A DNA stretch of 64,000 nucleotides from Variimorphobacter saccharofermentans (GCF_014174405.1 NZ_JACEGA010000001.1:1300001-1364000), one strand, 5' to 3'; positions 1 to 9,595 are shown, counted from the stretch's first letter. The notes: generated by a model not told the origin, from the letters alone. Translations and numbers: made by a program.

Positions 1-2
1 GG

Positions 3-446
3 GAGGACATGGAGAAGCAATTGGGGTATAAGATGGCTTTGCGTGGCAAAATATATGAACTGATTACGTACCTGTTAAGAAATTATGTTGTGGAGAATCT
101 CTCGAACAGAGAAAACAGTAAGCGTATACAGAACCTGACAAGATTGAATACGGTGTTACAGTATATTGAAAATAATTATACAGATCCGATTACGATAGGA
201 ACACTGGCGGAGCTAATACATTTAAGTGAGTATCGATTTTGCCATTTGTTTAAAGAAAGCATAGGGCAAAGTCCTTTGAGTTATATTAATGAGGTACGGT
301 TGAAGAAAGCTCACCATCTATTGGAGCAAAAGGAAATGACCATAGCTGAGGTAGCGGCTACGGTCGGCTTTCAGGACTATAATAATTTTGGACGGCTGTT
401 TCGAAAAATGTATGGATATGCACCTTCAAAGACATGGAGTAGTTAA
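3..446 (+). CDS. AraC-family transcriptional regulator (5' end outside window)
   Basis: The C-terminal half is a complete AraC/XylS double helix-turn-helix domain: a first HTH around TIGTLAELIHLSEYRFCHLF, then the second HTH containing TIAEVAATVGFQDYNNFGRL and the typical final SKTW-like end. The reading frame is open to base 3 with no stop, and the first ATG at 9 sits only two bases after a GGGAGG. The natural start is therefore probably upstream of the window and an N-terminal sensing domain is missing from view. It precedes a co-directional sugar-catabolism operon, so regulation of that operon is a reasonable inference. The effector cannot be judged. Confidence 0.85.
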   Translation, partial: EDMEKQLGYKMALRGKIYELITYLLRNYVVENLSNRENSKRIQNLTRLNTVLQYIENNYTDPITIGTLAELIHLSEYRFCHLFKESIGQSPLSYINEVRLKKAHHLLEQKEMTIAEVAATVGFQDYNNFGRLFRKMYGYAPSKTWSS

Positions 447-603
447 TAGCAAGAATGTATGTATTATCAGCAAGAAATCCATAGCTATTTTCAAGTGAGA
501 ATTATATTATGATGCTATAAAGCAGTAACGGAATTCCATACTATGATTTCCCTATAAATTGCTGGTCAGCATGGGAAAGATTCGTTTACGAGGAGGTAAT
601 AAA

Positions 604-1575
604 ATGAAATTAGGTACGTTTACAGTAGTATTGGGTGATATGTCCTTTGAGAATGCATGTGAATTTCTATCAAAGAACGGTGTTCAAATGGTGGAAATCG
701 GGTGCGGTGGCTATCCAGGAAGGGCACACTGTGATCCAAATGAGTTATTATCCGATGAAGGTAAATTAGAGAATTTTAAGGCAATACTTGCTAAGAATAA
801 TTTAGAAATTAGTGCATTGAGCAGTCATGGAAATATGGTTCATCCGGTTAAGGAAATTGCGGACAAGTTCGACGAGGATTTAACTAAAGCGATATTACTT
901 GCTGAAAAACTTGGAGTTCCGGTGGTGAATACATTCTCTGGATGTCCGGGAGGAAGTCCGGAGGACAAGACACCTAACTGGGTAACATGCCCATGGCCGG
1001 ATGATTTCTCAGCGATACTTGACTATCAATGGAATGAAGTCCTTATTCCTTATTGGAAAAAGAAAGTAGCCTTTGCTAAGGAGCATGGCATTCATAAGAT
1101 TGCACTAGAGCTTCATCCAGGCTTCTGTGTATATAATACAAGTACCTTACTTCGACTGAGGGAGGCAGTAGGCCCTGAAATTGGAGCGAATTTTGATCCT
1201 AGTCATCTGATCTGGCAGGGAATGGATCCGTGCGCAAGTATTCGGGAATTGGGAAAGGCAGGAGCAATCTTCCACTTCCATGCTAAGGATACGAAGGTAG
1301 ATACTTATAATACAGCCGTGAACGGAGTACTTGATACAGCCCATTACGGAAATGAGATTAGCCGTTCCTGGATCTTCAGAACTGTAGGATATGGACATGG
1401 AGAGGAATTCTGGAAGGGTATTATATCCGAGCTGAGACTGGCAGGATATGATTATGCAATCAGCATTGAGCATGAAGATAGCCTAATGTCAGGTAGAGAA
1501 GGTTTACTAAAAGCCGTAAGCTTTCTTAAGAATGTACTGTTATACGAAGATAGAGGAAGCATGTTCTGGGCATAA
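604..1575 (+). CDS. Sugar phosphate isomerase/epimerase (xylose isomerase-like TIM barrel)
   Basis: About 323 aa. It matches the AP-endonuclease-2/xylose-isomerase-like barrel family: an N-terminal EIGCGGYPGRAHCDP segment, the metal-ligand pattern ALELHPG (Glu), NFDPSHL (Asp/His), FHFHAKDTK (His) and a late SIEHED glutamate. These would bind a divalent metal for sugar isomerisation or epimerisation. The start at 604 is chosen because AGGAGG lies at 590-595; an upstream ATG at 559 has no Shine-Dalgarno. First gene of a four-gene operon that alternates isomerase and Gfo/Idh oxidoreductase genes. The exact substrate (inositol-like, keto-sugar or other) is not visible. The 447-603 gap shows no clear promoter. 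Confidence 0.85.
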   Translation: MKLGTFTVVLGDMSFENACEFLSKNGVQMVEIGCGGYPGRAHCDPNELLSDEGKLENFKAILAKNNLEISALSSHGNMVHPVKEIADKFDEDLTKAILLAEKLGVPVVNTFSGCPGGSPEDKTPNWVTCPWPDDFSAILDYQWNEVLIPYWKKKVAFAKEHGIHKIALELHPGFCVYNTSTLLRLREAVGPEIGANFDPSHLIWQGMDPCASIRELGKAGAIFHFHAKDTKVDTYNTAVNGVLDTAHYGNEISRSWIFRTVGYGHGEEFWKGIISELRLAGYDYAISIEHEDSLMSGREGLLKAVSFLKNVLLYEDRGSMFWA

Positions 1576-1613
1576 ATCAAGACATAAGGGTTATCGACAG
1601 AATGGAGATTAAT

Positions 1614-2669
1614 ATGGAACAAAAGAAATATAAAATCGGTATCGTTGGTTTTGGAGGTATGGGTAACTGGCATAGAGAGACTTTAGAAACCATCGAAGGT
1701 ATCAGTGTAGCAGGAATATATGATATTGATGAAGAACGAGTTCGATATGCAAAGGAATGCGGTGTTCACTCATATCAGAGTTTGGAGGAGCTTCTTCAGG
1801 ATCCGCAGATTGATCTGGTATTAATTGCAACTCCTAACGACCTTCATAAGCCAATTGCGATTCAGGCTATGCAGTCCGGAAAGCACGTAGTGAGTGAAAA
1901 GCCTGTAACTTTATCCAGTGCGGACTTACAGGAAATGATTGATGTGGCAAAGAAGACCAAACGGCTTTTCACGGTACATCAAAACAGACGTTGGGATGAA
2001 GATTTCCTTACAATTCAAAAAATATATCAGGAACAGCGATTGGGAGAAGTTTTCCGCATAGAATCCAGAGTACATGGTTCAAGAGGAATTCCCGGTGACT
2101 GGAGACAGGAAAAGGCTCATGGCGGCGGTATGGTATTAGACTGGGGAGTTCATTTACTGGATCAGATATTATTGATGATGGGAACCGTTAAGTTGAAGAA
2201 GGTATATGCAACAGTAACGAATGTCACCAATCAAATGGTGGATGATGGCTTTACTGCTATCTTACGCTTTGAAACAGGACTTGAGGTGCTGGTTGAGGTA
2301 GGAACAAGTAATTTTATATCTCTGCCGCGATGGTATATTCTTGGACAAAATGGTTCTGCCATTATTGAAGATTGGGATCTCAGAGGAAGAATTGTCCGTG
2401 CTTCAGGGAAGAATGAGAAGGATGTAGTACCTGTACGTACTGCAGCCGGTCTGACGAAAACGATGGCACCAAGAAGAGAGGATACCATATTTACTGAGGA
2501 GTTACCAAAGGTGAAGAGTGACATCCGTGACTTTTACCGTAATGTGATAAAGGTAATGGATGGAACAGAAGAGCCTAAAGTCAGGTTACCTGAGGTAATG
2601 CGTGTCATGAGACTGATGGAGGCTGTTTTTGAATCGGCCAAGCGTCATGAAGTAATATCATTTGAGTAA
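1614..2669 (+). CDS. Gfo/Idh/MocA family NAD(P)-dependent oxidoreductase
   Basis: About 351 aa. The N-terminal Rossmann fold begins GIVGFGGMGNWH, followed by the family motif SEKPVTLS (catalytic-region EKP) near residue 95. The C-terminal alpha/beta domain carries GGGMVLDWGVHLLDQ, the GxxxDxGxHxxD signature of the family. The family oxidises or reduces sugars or cyclitols with NAD(P). Start 1614 is preferred over the ATG at 1602 because GGAG at 1604-1607 is correctly spaced for it. It lies 38 bases behind the isomerase gene and probably shares its transcript. Substrate unknown. Confidence 0.88.
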   Translation: MEQKKYKIGIVGFGGMGNWHRETLETIEGISVAGIYDIDEERVRYAKECGVHSYQSLEELLQDPQIDLVLIATPNDLHKPIAIQAMQSGKHVVSEKPVTLSSADLQEMIDVAKKTKRLFTVHQNRRWDEDFLTIQKIYQEQRLGEVFRIESRVHGSRGIPGDWRQEKAHGGGMVLDWGVHLLDQILLMMGTVKLKKVYATVTNVTNQMVDDGFTAILRFETGLEVLVEVGTSNFISLPRWYILGQNGSAIIEDWDLRGRIVRASGKNEKDVVPVRTAAGLTKTMAPRREDTIFTEELPKVKSDIRDFYRNVIKVMDGTEEPKVRLPEVMRVMRLMEAVFESAKRHEVISFE

Positions 2670-2763
2670 ATTATGTGTAATAGATACGGTAACATAATAT
2701 GTTGGTTCAATTCATTATCATTGACAATTTATATGTCAGTGTAACTTAAGAAAGGATAGGATT

Positions 2764-3525
2764 ATGAAGAGATTACCCGTAGGAGTACAAGTTTATTCCA
2801 TCCGTGAGGATGCGGAAAAGAATTTCTTAAAAACCATGACGGATATTAAAAATATGGGGTATGATGGCGTGGAATTAGCTGGTCTTTATGGCTATACGCC
2901 TGAGAAAATCAAGGAAATGCTTGAGGGTATCGGATTAATTCCGATCTCAGCACATGTTCCCTATGAGGAGTTGAAAAATGATCTGAAGGGTACTGTAGAG
3001 AAGTATCGGATTATCGGATGCCGGTATCTGGTTATTCCGTATCTGGTAGAGGAAAAGCGTTATGGTACCGAAGCATTTGATCAGTTTTTAAAGGATGTTC
3101 CGGTTATAGCTGAGGAATGTAATAAGTTTGGCATCACACTGCTTTATCATAATCATGATTTTGAATTCGCTCGTACGAAGGATGGCTCTTATGTACTTGA
3201 TTTTATTTACGGGCAATTTCCAGAGCAGGTGTTGAAGGCGGAGATTGATACTTGCTGGGTTAAGTACTCCGGTGTAGAGCCTACAGCATATATGAAACAA
3301 TATGCTAATCGTTGCCCCGTTGTTCATCTCAAGGATTATAACGGAGCGGATCCTTTTGAATTCCGTGCATTGGGACAAGGTGTACAGGATATCTCCTCTT
3401 TATTGGAGACTTCTATCGAGATTGGAGCAGAATGGATCATCGTAGAGCAGGATGAGCATTCGGGTCATTCAGCGATGGAAGATATGAGACTGAGCAGGGA
3501 ATACTTAAGAAGTTTGAATTGGTAA
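2764..3525 (+). CDS. Sugar phosphate isomerase/epimerase (second copy type)
   Basis: 253 aa TIM-barrel protein of the xylose isomerase-like family. It begins VGVQVYSIREDAEKNF, typical of this subgroup. Metal-binding positions are seen as LLYHNHDFEF (His), AEIDTCWV (Glu/Asp), VVHLKDYN (His/Asp) and IIVEQDEH (Glu). It is shorter than and clearly different from the 604-1575 protein, so it is a paralogue of separate origin rather than a recent duplicate. The preceding 94-bp gap holds a weak hairpin (ATTATGT/ACATAAT) and a TTGACA at about 2724, so an internal promoter is possible but unproved. RBS AAGGATAGG precedes the ATG. Confidence 0.85.
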   Translation: MKRLPVGVQVYSIREDAEKNFLKTMTDIKNMGYDGVELAGLYGYTPEKIKEMLEGIGLIPISAHVPYEELKNDLKGTVEKYRIIGCRYLVIPYLVEEKRYGTEAFDQFLKDVPVIAEECNKFGITLLYHNHDFEFARTKDGSYVLDFIYGQFPEQVLKAEIDTCWVKYSGVEPTAYMKQYANRCPVVHLKDYNGADPFEFRALGQGVQDISSLLETSIEIGAEWIIVEQDEHSGHSAMEDMRLSREYLRSLNW

Positions 3526-3550
3526 ACGAAGGGATAGAATGGAGGATATT

Positions 3551-4630
3551 ATGAGAAAGGTTAAAATTGGTATAGTTGGTTGTGGTGGTATTGCGAATGG
3601 TAAGCATCTGCCCGCAATTCAACGAAATGGGAACTTTGAAATTCTTGCGTTTTGTGATATTAAGAAGGAGCGTGCTGAGGAAGCAAAGAAGCAGTATGGT
3701 ACAGAAAACTCCAAAGTATATACGGATTATAGAGACTTGTTAAAGGAGAATGAGCTTGAGGCAGTATACGTACTGACACCGAACAAATCCCATGCGGAGA
3801 TATCAATAGCTGCAATGAAAGCAGGCATGCATGTTATGTGTGAGAAGCCTATGGCGAAATCCTATGAGGATGGAAGAAGAATGCTGGAGACTGCAAAAGA
3901 AACCGGAAAGCTGTTAAACATCGGATATCAGAATCGGTACCGTGCAGATTCCATATACTTAAAACGTGCGTGTGATAACGGAGACCTGGGTGAGATTTAT
4001 TACGCAAGAGCGCATGCGGTAAGAAGACGTGCCGTTCCGACCTGGGGTGTATTCCTGAACGAAGAAGAGCAGGGAGGCGGACCGTTAATTGATATCGGAA
4101 CACATGCACTGGATTTGACTCTTTGGATGATGGATAATTATGAGCCGGAATCAGTAACAGGTTCCGTGTACCGCAAATTGGCGGACCAGAAAGAGCAGGG
4201 TAATGCCTTTGGTGAGTGGGACCCGGAGCAATTTACGGTAGAAGACTCTGCCTTTGGTTTTATCAAAATGAAAAATGGTGCAACGATTCATCTGGAGGCT
4301 TCCTGGGCATTGAATACTCTTGAAGTGGATGAAGCAAAAACGAGTCTCTGCGGTACCAAGGCCGGAGCAGATATGAAGGATGGACTACGTATTAATCGAG
4401 TTCAATATAATAAGCAATGCGTGGAGAAACCAGACTTAGGCAGTGGCGGTGTTGCCTTTTTCGAGGGTAAGAATGAAAGTGAGCCGGATTTAGAGCAGAA
4501 AGCATTTTACGAGGCGATTACAGAAGGAAAAGAGCTAGTTGTAAAACCGGAGCAGGCATTGGTTGTAACGAGATTGCTGGAAGCAATCTATGATTCAGCA
4601 AGAACAGGAAAAACAGTATATTTTGATTGA
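3551..4630 (+). CDS. Gfo/Idh/MocA family oxidoreductase
   Basis: About 359 aa. The Rossmann start is GIVGCGGIANGKHLPA and the EKP motif is MCEKPMAKS. The C-terminal domain shows GGPLIDIGTHALDLTLW, the catalytic DxGxHxxD region. Start 3551 is chosen because GGAGG at 3541-3545 precedes it; the ATG at 3539 has none. It follows the 253-aa isomerase by 25 bases. With the other three genes it forms a pathway module that oxidises and isomerises a sugar or cyclitol; two different oxidoreductase/isomerase pairs suggest sequential or alternative substrates. The operon ends at the terminator at 4685-4720. Confidence 0.88.
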   Translation: MRKVKIGIVGCGGIANGKHLPAIQRNGNFEILAFCDIKKERAEEAKKQYGTENSKVYTDYRDLLKENELEAVYVLTPNKSHAEISIAAMKAGMHVMCEKPMAKSYEDGRRMLETAKETGKLLNIGYQNRYRADSIYLKRACDNGDLGEIYYARAHAVRRRAVPTWGVFLNEEEQGGGPLIDIGTHALDLTLWMMDNYEPESVTGSVYRKLADQKEQGNAFGEWDPEQFTVEDSAFGFIKMKNGATIHLEASWALNTLEVDEAKTSLCGTKAGADMKDGLRINRVQYNKQCVEKPDLGSGGVAFFEGKNESEPDLEQKAFYEAITEGKELVVKPEQALVVTRLLEAIYDSARTGKTVYFD

Positions 4631-4684
4631 TTCTTGACAATAATAAGTCAGATCTATTAGGTATTATAAGAATAAAACCTATAG

Positions 4685-4720
4685 TAGACACAATCCTATG
4701 AAGGGATTGTGTCTATTTTT
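4685..4720 (+). terminator. Rho-independent terminator of the sugar operon
   Basis: A 12-bp perfect stem (TAGACACAATCC / GGATTGTGTCTA) with a 7-base loop is followed directly by TTTTT. It lies 54 bases after the last Gfo/Idh gene. Confidence 0.9.
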
Positions 4721-4765
4721 ATCGAACAGAAAATTTCTCAGAATTTCCTATTTAGTAAAAACTGA

Positions 4766-4794
4766 TTGACAGAAGTTTGATCATCATGTATAAT
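4766..4794 (+). promoter_or_regulatory. Consensus sigma-A promoter of the GntR-ABC operon
   Basis: TTGACA at 4766-4771 and TATAAT at 4789-4794 are both perfect consensus hexamers with a 17-bp spacer. It lies directly upstream of the palindrome at 4797-4819, so a repressor there would block a very strong promoter. Confidence 0.9.
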
Positions 4795-4796
4795 GA

Positions 4797-4819
4797 CTGT
4801 ACTAAGACAATTAGTACAG
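4797..4819 (+). promoter_or_regulatory. Palindromic operator, probable autoregulatory GntR site
   Basis: A perfect 9-bp inverted repeat, CTGTACTAA / TTAGTACAG, with a 5-bp centre GACAA. It starts two bases after the -10 box, covering the expected transcription start. YtrA-type GntR repressors that control their own ABC-transporter operon bind palindromes in this position, so binding by the GntR protein at 4897-5274 is a strong inference. Confidence 0.75.
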
Positions 4820-4896
4820 ATAATACAAACAATAATTCGGATGTCAACCATTGGATTGGTTTTATCGTCCATTATTTATTGGGAAAGGAGAAGCAT

Positions 4897-5274
4897 TTGA
4901 TAATATTAGACTACAAAGACAGCAGACCAATTTATGAGCAAATTGTAGCACGTTTTCAGGATCTGATATTAAAAGGAGCGCTAGAGGTAGATACACAGCT
5001 GCCTTCTGTCCGGAATCTGGCGATGGAATTATCGATCAATCCCAATACAATCCAAAGAGCCTATACAGAATTGGAACGACAAGGATTTATATATTCAATT
5101 AAGGGAAGAGGTAATTTTATTGCAGCCAATGAACATCTTAAGAAAGAGAAAAGGGAAGAAATCTTTCGAAGTATATTAAAGCTGGTTAAAGAAGCCAGAG
5201 GAATTGGAATAAAGGAGGACGAATTAATTCATAAAATAGCGGAAGGGTATAAGGAGGATAGAGTCGATGATTGA
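4897..5274 (+). CDS. GntR-family (YtrA-type) transcriptional repressor
   Basis: About 125 aa: an N-terminal winged HTH (RPIYEQIVARFQDLILKGAL, PSVRNLAMELSINPNTIQRA, then YTELERQGFIYSIKGRGNFI) followed by a short helical tail of about 50 aa. That is the short architecture of the YtrA subfamily, which has no large ligand domain. The start is TTG at 4897 with AAAGGAG at 4884-4890; the ATG at 4777 lies inside the promoter/operator region and is rejected. It overlaps the ABC ATPase gene by 8 bases, so the two are translationally coupled. The likely job is to repress its own operon until cell-envelope stress; the inducer is unknown. Confidence 0.9.
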   Translation: MIILDYKDSRPIYEQIVARFQDLILKGALEVDTQLPSVRNLAMELSINPNTIQRAYTELERQGFIYSIKGRGNFIAANEHLKKEKREEIFRSILKLVKEARGIGIKEDELIHKIAEGYKEDRVDD

Positions 5275-6169
5275 GGCAGTTAATCTATGCAAACAATTTG
5301 ATAAGATTAAAGCTGTTGATCAGGTCAGTGTAATGATCAGAGAAGGCAATGTATTTGGTCTTGTCGGTACCAATGGGGCTGGAAAAAGCACTATCATTCG
5401 TATGCTATGTGGTATATTAAGACAAGATAGCGGGACCATAAAAATAGATGGTATGGAGGTTTACGAGAATATTGATGCGAAGAAATTATTCTTTTATATC
5501 TCAGATGATCAGTATTTCTTTGCGAATGCAACCCCCAAAGATATGAAGAAATACTATAGTGTGGTATACCCGGATTTTGACAGCGGACGATTTACATCTA
5601 TGATGAAGCAATTTGATTTGGATGAAAATCGTAAGATTAATACTTTCTCAAAGGGGATGAAGAAACAGCTTTCTGTCATTTGCGGAATTTGCGCGAATAC
5701 AAAATATATATTCTGTGACGAGACCTTTGATGGTCTGGATCCTGTTATGAGGCAGGCAGTAAAAAGTATATTTGCAAAGGAAATGTCCGAACGTAATATG
5801 ACAGCCATTATTGCTTCACATAATCTAAGAGAGCTGGAGGATATTTGCGATCATGTTGGCCTTCTTCATAGAGGTGGAATCTTGCTTTCGAAGGATTTAT
5901 ATGACATGAAACTAAGTATTCATAAGGTACAGTGTGTATTCCAGAATGAAGTGGATATCAATAGCATCTTTGAAGGAACAGAAGTCCTTAAGATTGACCA
6001 AAGAGGCTCGCTGTATACCATTACAGCAAGAGGAACGGAAGAAGAAATTCATGATCGAATACGAATGAGTAATCCAGTATTTTCGGAGATACTTCCACTG
6101 ACATTAGAAGAAATCTTTATAAGTGAAACGGAGGTGGTAGGCTATGATGTCAAGAAGCTTATTTTTTAA
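5267..6169 (+). CDS. ABC transporter ATP-binding protein
   Basis: 300 aa single-domain ATPase. Walker A is GTNGAGKST, the signature loop is the variant TFSKGMKKQL (as in YtrB/BcrA-type drug and lantibiotic exporters), Walker B is YIFCDETFDGLD, and the switch histidine is in IIASHNL. The C-terminal 80 aa carry the usual extension of this exporter group. RBS is AAGGAGG, inside the end of gntR. It overlaps the downstream permease by 26 bases. The set resembles YtrABC-like and bacitracin-type transporters; the substrate is not visible. Confidence 0.92.
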   Translation: MIEAVNLCKQFDKIKAVDQVSVMIREGNVFGLVGTNGAGKSTIIRMLCGILRQDSGTIKIDGMEVYENIDAKKLFFYISDDQYFFANATPKDMKKYYSVVYPDFDSGRFTSMMKQFDLDENRKINTFSKGMKKQLSVICGICANTKYIFCDETFDGLDPVMRQAVKSIFAKEMSERNMTAIIASHNLRELEDICDHVGLLHRGGILLSKDLYDMKLSIHKVQCVFQNEVDINSIFEGTEVLKIDQRGSLYTITARGTEEEIHDRIRMSNPVFSEILPLTLEEIFISETEVVGYDVKKLIF

Positions 6170-8270
6170 CCTGCAAAAAGAAGATATGAAGAGACGACTA
6201 TGGACTGTGATAATATCAATGCTTGGATTTTTTCTTGCACTTCCCATATTTATAGCGATCAGCGTTGAGAATTATCATCCGATGGACGATATCAGTTACA
6301 TATATGAGGATATTATAAGGACAATCGGTGTTCGCTCGGAATTATTAATATTATTGACTATTATTGGCGCTTGTGTCTGTGGATTAAGTGGGTTCTTCTA
6401 TCTGCATTCGAAAAAGCAGGTGGATTTTTATCATAGTATTCCGGTGCGTAAGGAATGCCTGTTCAGTATTTACTATTTGAATGGGGTATTGATCTATTTA
6501 ATACCTTATGTTTTCAATCTTGCGATTAGCCTGATTATTATTCAGATTAACGGATATATGAGTACAGAGGTATTTACCTCGGCACTGGCGGCACTTGGTT
6601 TTAACACTGTTTTCTTTCTTTTCATTTATACTGTTGTAATAATTGCAGTAATGTTAACAGGTAATTTTATTGTAAGTTGTCTGGGATCAGGTGTATTACT
6701 TTCCTATGGAGTGATCTTGCATTTAATTCGTGATACATATTTTAGAAACTTTTTTGTCAGCTATTATGCAGGTAATGACTTTGCCAGTGATTTTTTAATC
6801 TATCTGTCACCTGTTGGATATTATTACAAGGCAGAAACCAGGCTTGCAGATGGATGTGGTACTCAGGATATAATTATGATCGGAATTGCGATTCTAATCA
6901 GTGTGTTACTTGTGATAGGAGCACTACTGCTATACAAGTACCGTCCTTCGGAAGCAGCGGGAAAGGCAATGGCATTCCAAGCATCAAAAGCAATTATAAA
7001 ATTCCTTATGGTAATTCCATTTTCTCTTGGAGGAGGTGTCTTATTCCGGAATATCTCGAATTTCCATTCTACCGGATGGTTGATATTTGGACTTATCTTT
7101 TCCTTGATAATAACCTACGCAGCTACGGAAATCATCTATGATTTTGATATACGAAGTGCTTTTAAGAATAAAAAGCATATTCTTTTATGTGCACTGGCTG
7201 TCGGAATTATTACCTGTGTGTTTCAGTTCGATTTATTTAAGTATGACAGCTTTATACCGAAGAAGGATAAGGTAAGCACTATGAGTATTGCCATAATGGG
7301 TATTGATGATCAGCTTCGGTATTTTGATGAAAATGCTGGTGATAAATATGCATATTATATGGACTATATTACATATCAATTAAAAAATATGGAAATTACA
7401 GATTTTGATAAGGTATATGAATTAGCTGAGATGGGAATAAGGGAACATGATAATCATAGTTTATCGAATCTTCGTAACGGATATTATGGTTATTATGGTC
7501 CTTATGAAACGAATTATATAAACTATTATATAAAGTACACCTATCATTCGGGCAAGGAGGTTTATCGTAGATATTTTATTCCTCTTGATGAAGGATATAA
7601 TAAACTGAGAGATATTTTTGCTGATCAAGAATATAAAAAAGCGCATTATCCAATCTATGAATTTAAGGAAGAAGAGCTACAGCTGGGCTATTGCTCCAGT
7701 ATGTTGAATTCGAAGGAATTTATGTTGAGTGAAGAAGATGAGAGAGAGCTGATAAGAGCTTATAAGGAGGATTTAAGTCAATTGACTTTGGATGAAATTG
7801 CTGAACAGGAGCCGGTGGCTACCTTATCGTTCTTCTACAATGATAAACAGCTGGAATACCTTGTATACCCTTCCTTTGCCAAAACGATTGATATATTGCA
7901 GAAACGTGGATTTGATGCAACGAAGCAGATTGATTCGAGCAATGTAAAGCAAATTAGTATAACCTATTATCAGATGGAAGTTATAGAAGATGCTGCGGGA
8001 TATCCCAAAGAAACAGCATATTCCGTTAAGGACGAGGAACCGGTAATCTATACTGATAAAAATGAAATTGAGGAAATTTTAAATCATATAATATCAGAAG
8101 ATTACAGGTGGAAGCAATATGGACTATTAAGTGCGGAGGAAGAGATGAATGTAGCGATATCTTACAAAGTAGATGAATTTGGTAACGAAGGAGTATATAA
8201 TGCAAAATTCAAGCTTGGTCAGATTCCCGACTTTGTAAAAGAAGATATTGGTTATATTCCTTACGAATAA
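6144..8270 (+). CDS. ABC transporter permease with large C-terminal extracellular-type domain
   Basis: 708 aa. Residues about 15-330 contain several hydrophobic segments (for example LWTVIISMLGFFLALPIFIA and LLILLTIIGACVCGLSGFFY) forming a permease of the ABC-2/YtrC-D sort. Residues about 345-708 are hydrophilic, rich in Tyr, Glu and Lys, and lack further membrane helices apart from one around 345-360. This gives a large soluble domain likely exposed outside the cell. RBS GGAGGTGG overlaps the ATPase end, so it is coupled. It is the only permease in the operon and would need to dimerise or pair with another. Function of the soluble domain is unknown. Confidence 0.85.
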   Translation: MMSRSLFFNLQKEDMKRRLWTVIISMLGFFLALPIFIAISVENYHPMDDISYIYEDIIRTIGVRSELLILLTIIGACVCGLSGFFYLHSKKQVDFYHSIPVRKECLFSIYYLNGVLIYLIPYVFNLAISLIIIQINGYMSTEVFTSALAALGFNTVFFLFIYTVVIIAVMLTGNFIVSCLGSGVLLSYGVILHLIRDTYFRNFFVSYYAGNDFASDFLIYLSPVGYYYKAETRLADGCGTQDIIMIGIAILISVLLVIGALLLYKYRPSEAAGKAMAFQASKAIIKFLMVIPFSLGGGVLFRNISNFHSTGWLIFGLIFSLIITYAATEIIYDFDIRSAFKNKKHILLCALAVGIITCVFQFDLFKYDSFIPKKDKVSTMSIAIMGIDDQLRYFDENAGDKYAYYMDYITYQLKNMEITDFDKVYELAEMGIREHDNHSLSNLRNGYYGYYGPYETNYINYYIKYTYHSGKEVYRRYFIPLDEGYNKLRDIFADQEYKKAHYPIYEFKEEELQLGYCSSMLNSKEFMLSEEDERELIRAYKEDLSQLTLDEIAEQEPVATLSFFYNDKQLEYLVYPSFAKTIDILQKRGFDATKQIDSSNVKQISITYYQMEVIEDAAGYPKETAYSVKDEEPVIYTDKNEIEEILNHIISEDYRWKQYGLLSAEEEMNVAISYKVDEFGNEGVYNAKFKLGQIPDFVKEDIGYIPYE

Positions 8271-8323
8271 ATTCTTTGTTATATAACGCTACCAATGGAT
8301 AAATAATAATAAGTATTTTAGCT

Positions 8324-8362
8324 ACCCACCATCAGAGCAGAATGCAACGATGGTGGGTTTTT
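8324..8362 (+). terminator. Rho-independent terminator after the ABC operon
   Basis: Perfect 10-bp stem ACCCACCATC / GATGGTGGGT with a 15-base loop, followed by a T run. The rest of the gap to 8542 shows no gene. Confidence 0.9.
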
Positions 8363-8542
8363 TAACGAAAAGGAAATTCCCTGTATATCGCCAGTAAAAG
8401 CTCTGTCCAATTTATAAAAGTAGGGATGGATTTTTTCACAAGTGAGGGCTATAATTGTAATATCTGTGAAAATGAATTGAATTATAAAAGTATGACGAAT
8501 AGGTATGATATAAGTTGAGAAGTACATTGTTAGGAGGACTGC

Positions 8543-9595
8543 ATGAAGACACAGGATTTTTATTATGATTTACCGGAAGAGTTAATTGCGCAGGATCCTT
8601 TATCAGATCGTTCTGGATCCAGGTTACTGGTTCTGGATAAAAGGACGGGTGAAATTGAACATAGAATATTTCGAAACATAACTCAGTATCTGAAAAAAGG
8701 AGATTGTCTGGTTGTAAATAACACTAAGGTTATTCCAGCAAGGCTGATTGGTGAGAAGATACATGAAAACCAAGTGTCAGTCATGGAGGTTCCGGGAGCG
8801 AAAATTGAACTTCTGCTATTAAAACGAAGGGAAAATGATATTTGGGAGACGCTGGTAAAACCAGGTAAAAAAGCAAAACCAGGCACAAAGATCAGCTTTG
8901 GAGACGGCTTGTTGGTCGGTGAAATCATCGATACAGTAGAAGAAGGGAATCGTCTGGTAAGGTTCACCTATAAAGGTATTTTCGAAGAAATATTGGACCA
9001 GCTTGGTGAGATGCCTCTACCTCCTTATATCACTCATCAATTGGAGGACAAAAACCGGTATCAGACTGTATATGCAAAATATGAGGGATCCGCAGCCGCT
9101 CCTACGGCAGGGCTTCATTTTACCAAAGAGCTACTTGATGAAATAAAGGCAATGGGAATTCCCATTGCGAATGTAACTCTACATGTGGGACTTGGGACAT
9201 TCCGGCCGGTTAAGGTAGAGAATATTCAGGAACATCATATGCATTCGGAAGCCTATCAGATAACCGAAGAAGCTGCAGATATTATAAATACGACGAAGCA
9301 AAATGGCGGCCGAGTGATCTGTGTTGGAACCACAAGCTGTAGAACGATAGAATCTGCTGCGGATGAACAAGGGATTGTGCATGCGGGAAGTGATGATACT
9401 TCCATATTTATTTATCCAGGATATCGCTTTAAGGTATTGGATGCCCTCATAACGAACTTCCATCTACCGGAATCAACCCTTATGATGCTGGTATCTGCGT
9501 TAGCAGGAAGAGATCATATCATGGCTGCTTATGAGGTAGCAGTTAAGGAGCGGTATCGGTTCTTTAGTTTTGGAGATGCAATGTTTATAAAATAA
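8543..9595 (+). CDS. queA: S-adenosylmethionine:tRNA ribosyltransferase-isomerase
   Basis: 350 aa, the usual QueA length. It transfers and isomerises the ribosyl part of SAM onto preQ1 in tRNA to make epoxyqueuosine. Family motifs are visible: the N-terminal [14 protein letters not shown], the [12 protein letters not shown] segment, [13 protein letters not shown], and the [10 protein letters not shown] region. RBS TAGGAGGA precedes the ATG. It stands alone here; no tgt or yajC follows, unlike the frequent queA-tgt-yajC order. It is convergent with the FAD-dependent dehydrogenase downstream. Confidence 0.97.
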   Translation: MKTQDFYYDLPEELIAQDPLSDRSGSRLLVLDKRTGEIEHRIFRNITQYLKKGDCLVVNNTKVIPARLIGEKIHENQVSVMEVPGAKIELLLLKRRENDIWETLVKPGKKAKPGTKISFGDGLLVGEIIDTVEEGNRLVRFTYKGIFEEILDQLGEMPLPPYITHQLEDKNRYQTVYAKYEGSAAAPTAGLHFTKELLDEIKAMGIPIANVTLHVGLGTFRPVKVENIQEHHMHSEAYQITEEAADIINTTKQNGGRVICVGTTSCRTIESAADEQGIVHAGSDDTSIFIYPGYRFKVLDALITNFHLPESTLMMLVSALAGRDHIMAAYEVAVKERYRFFSFGDAMFIK

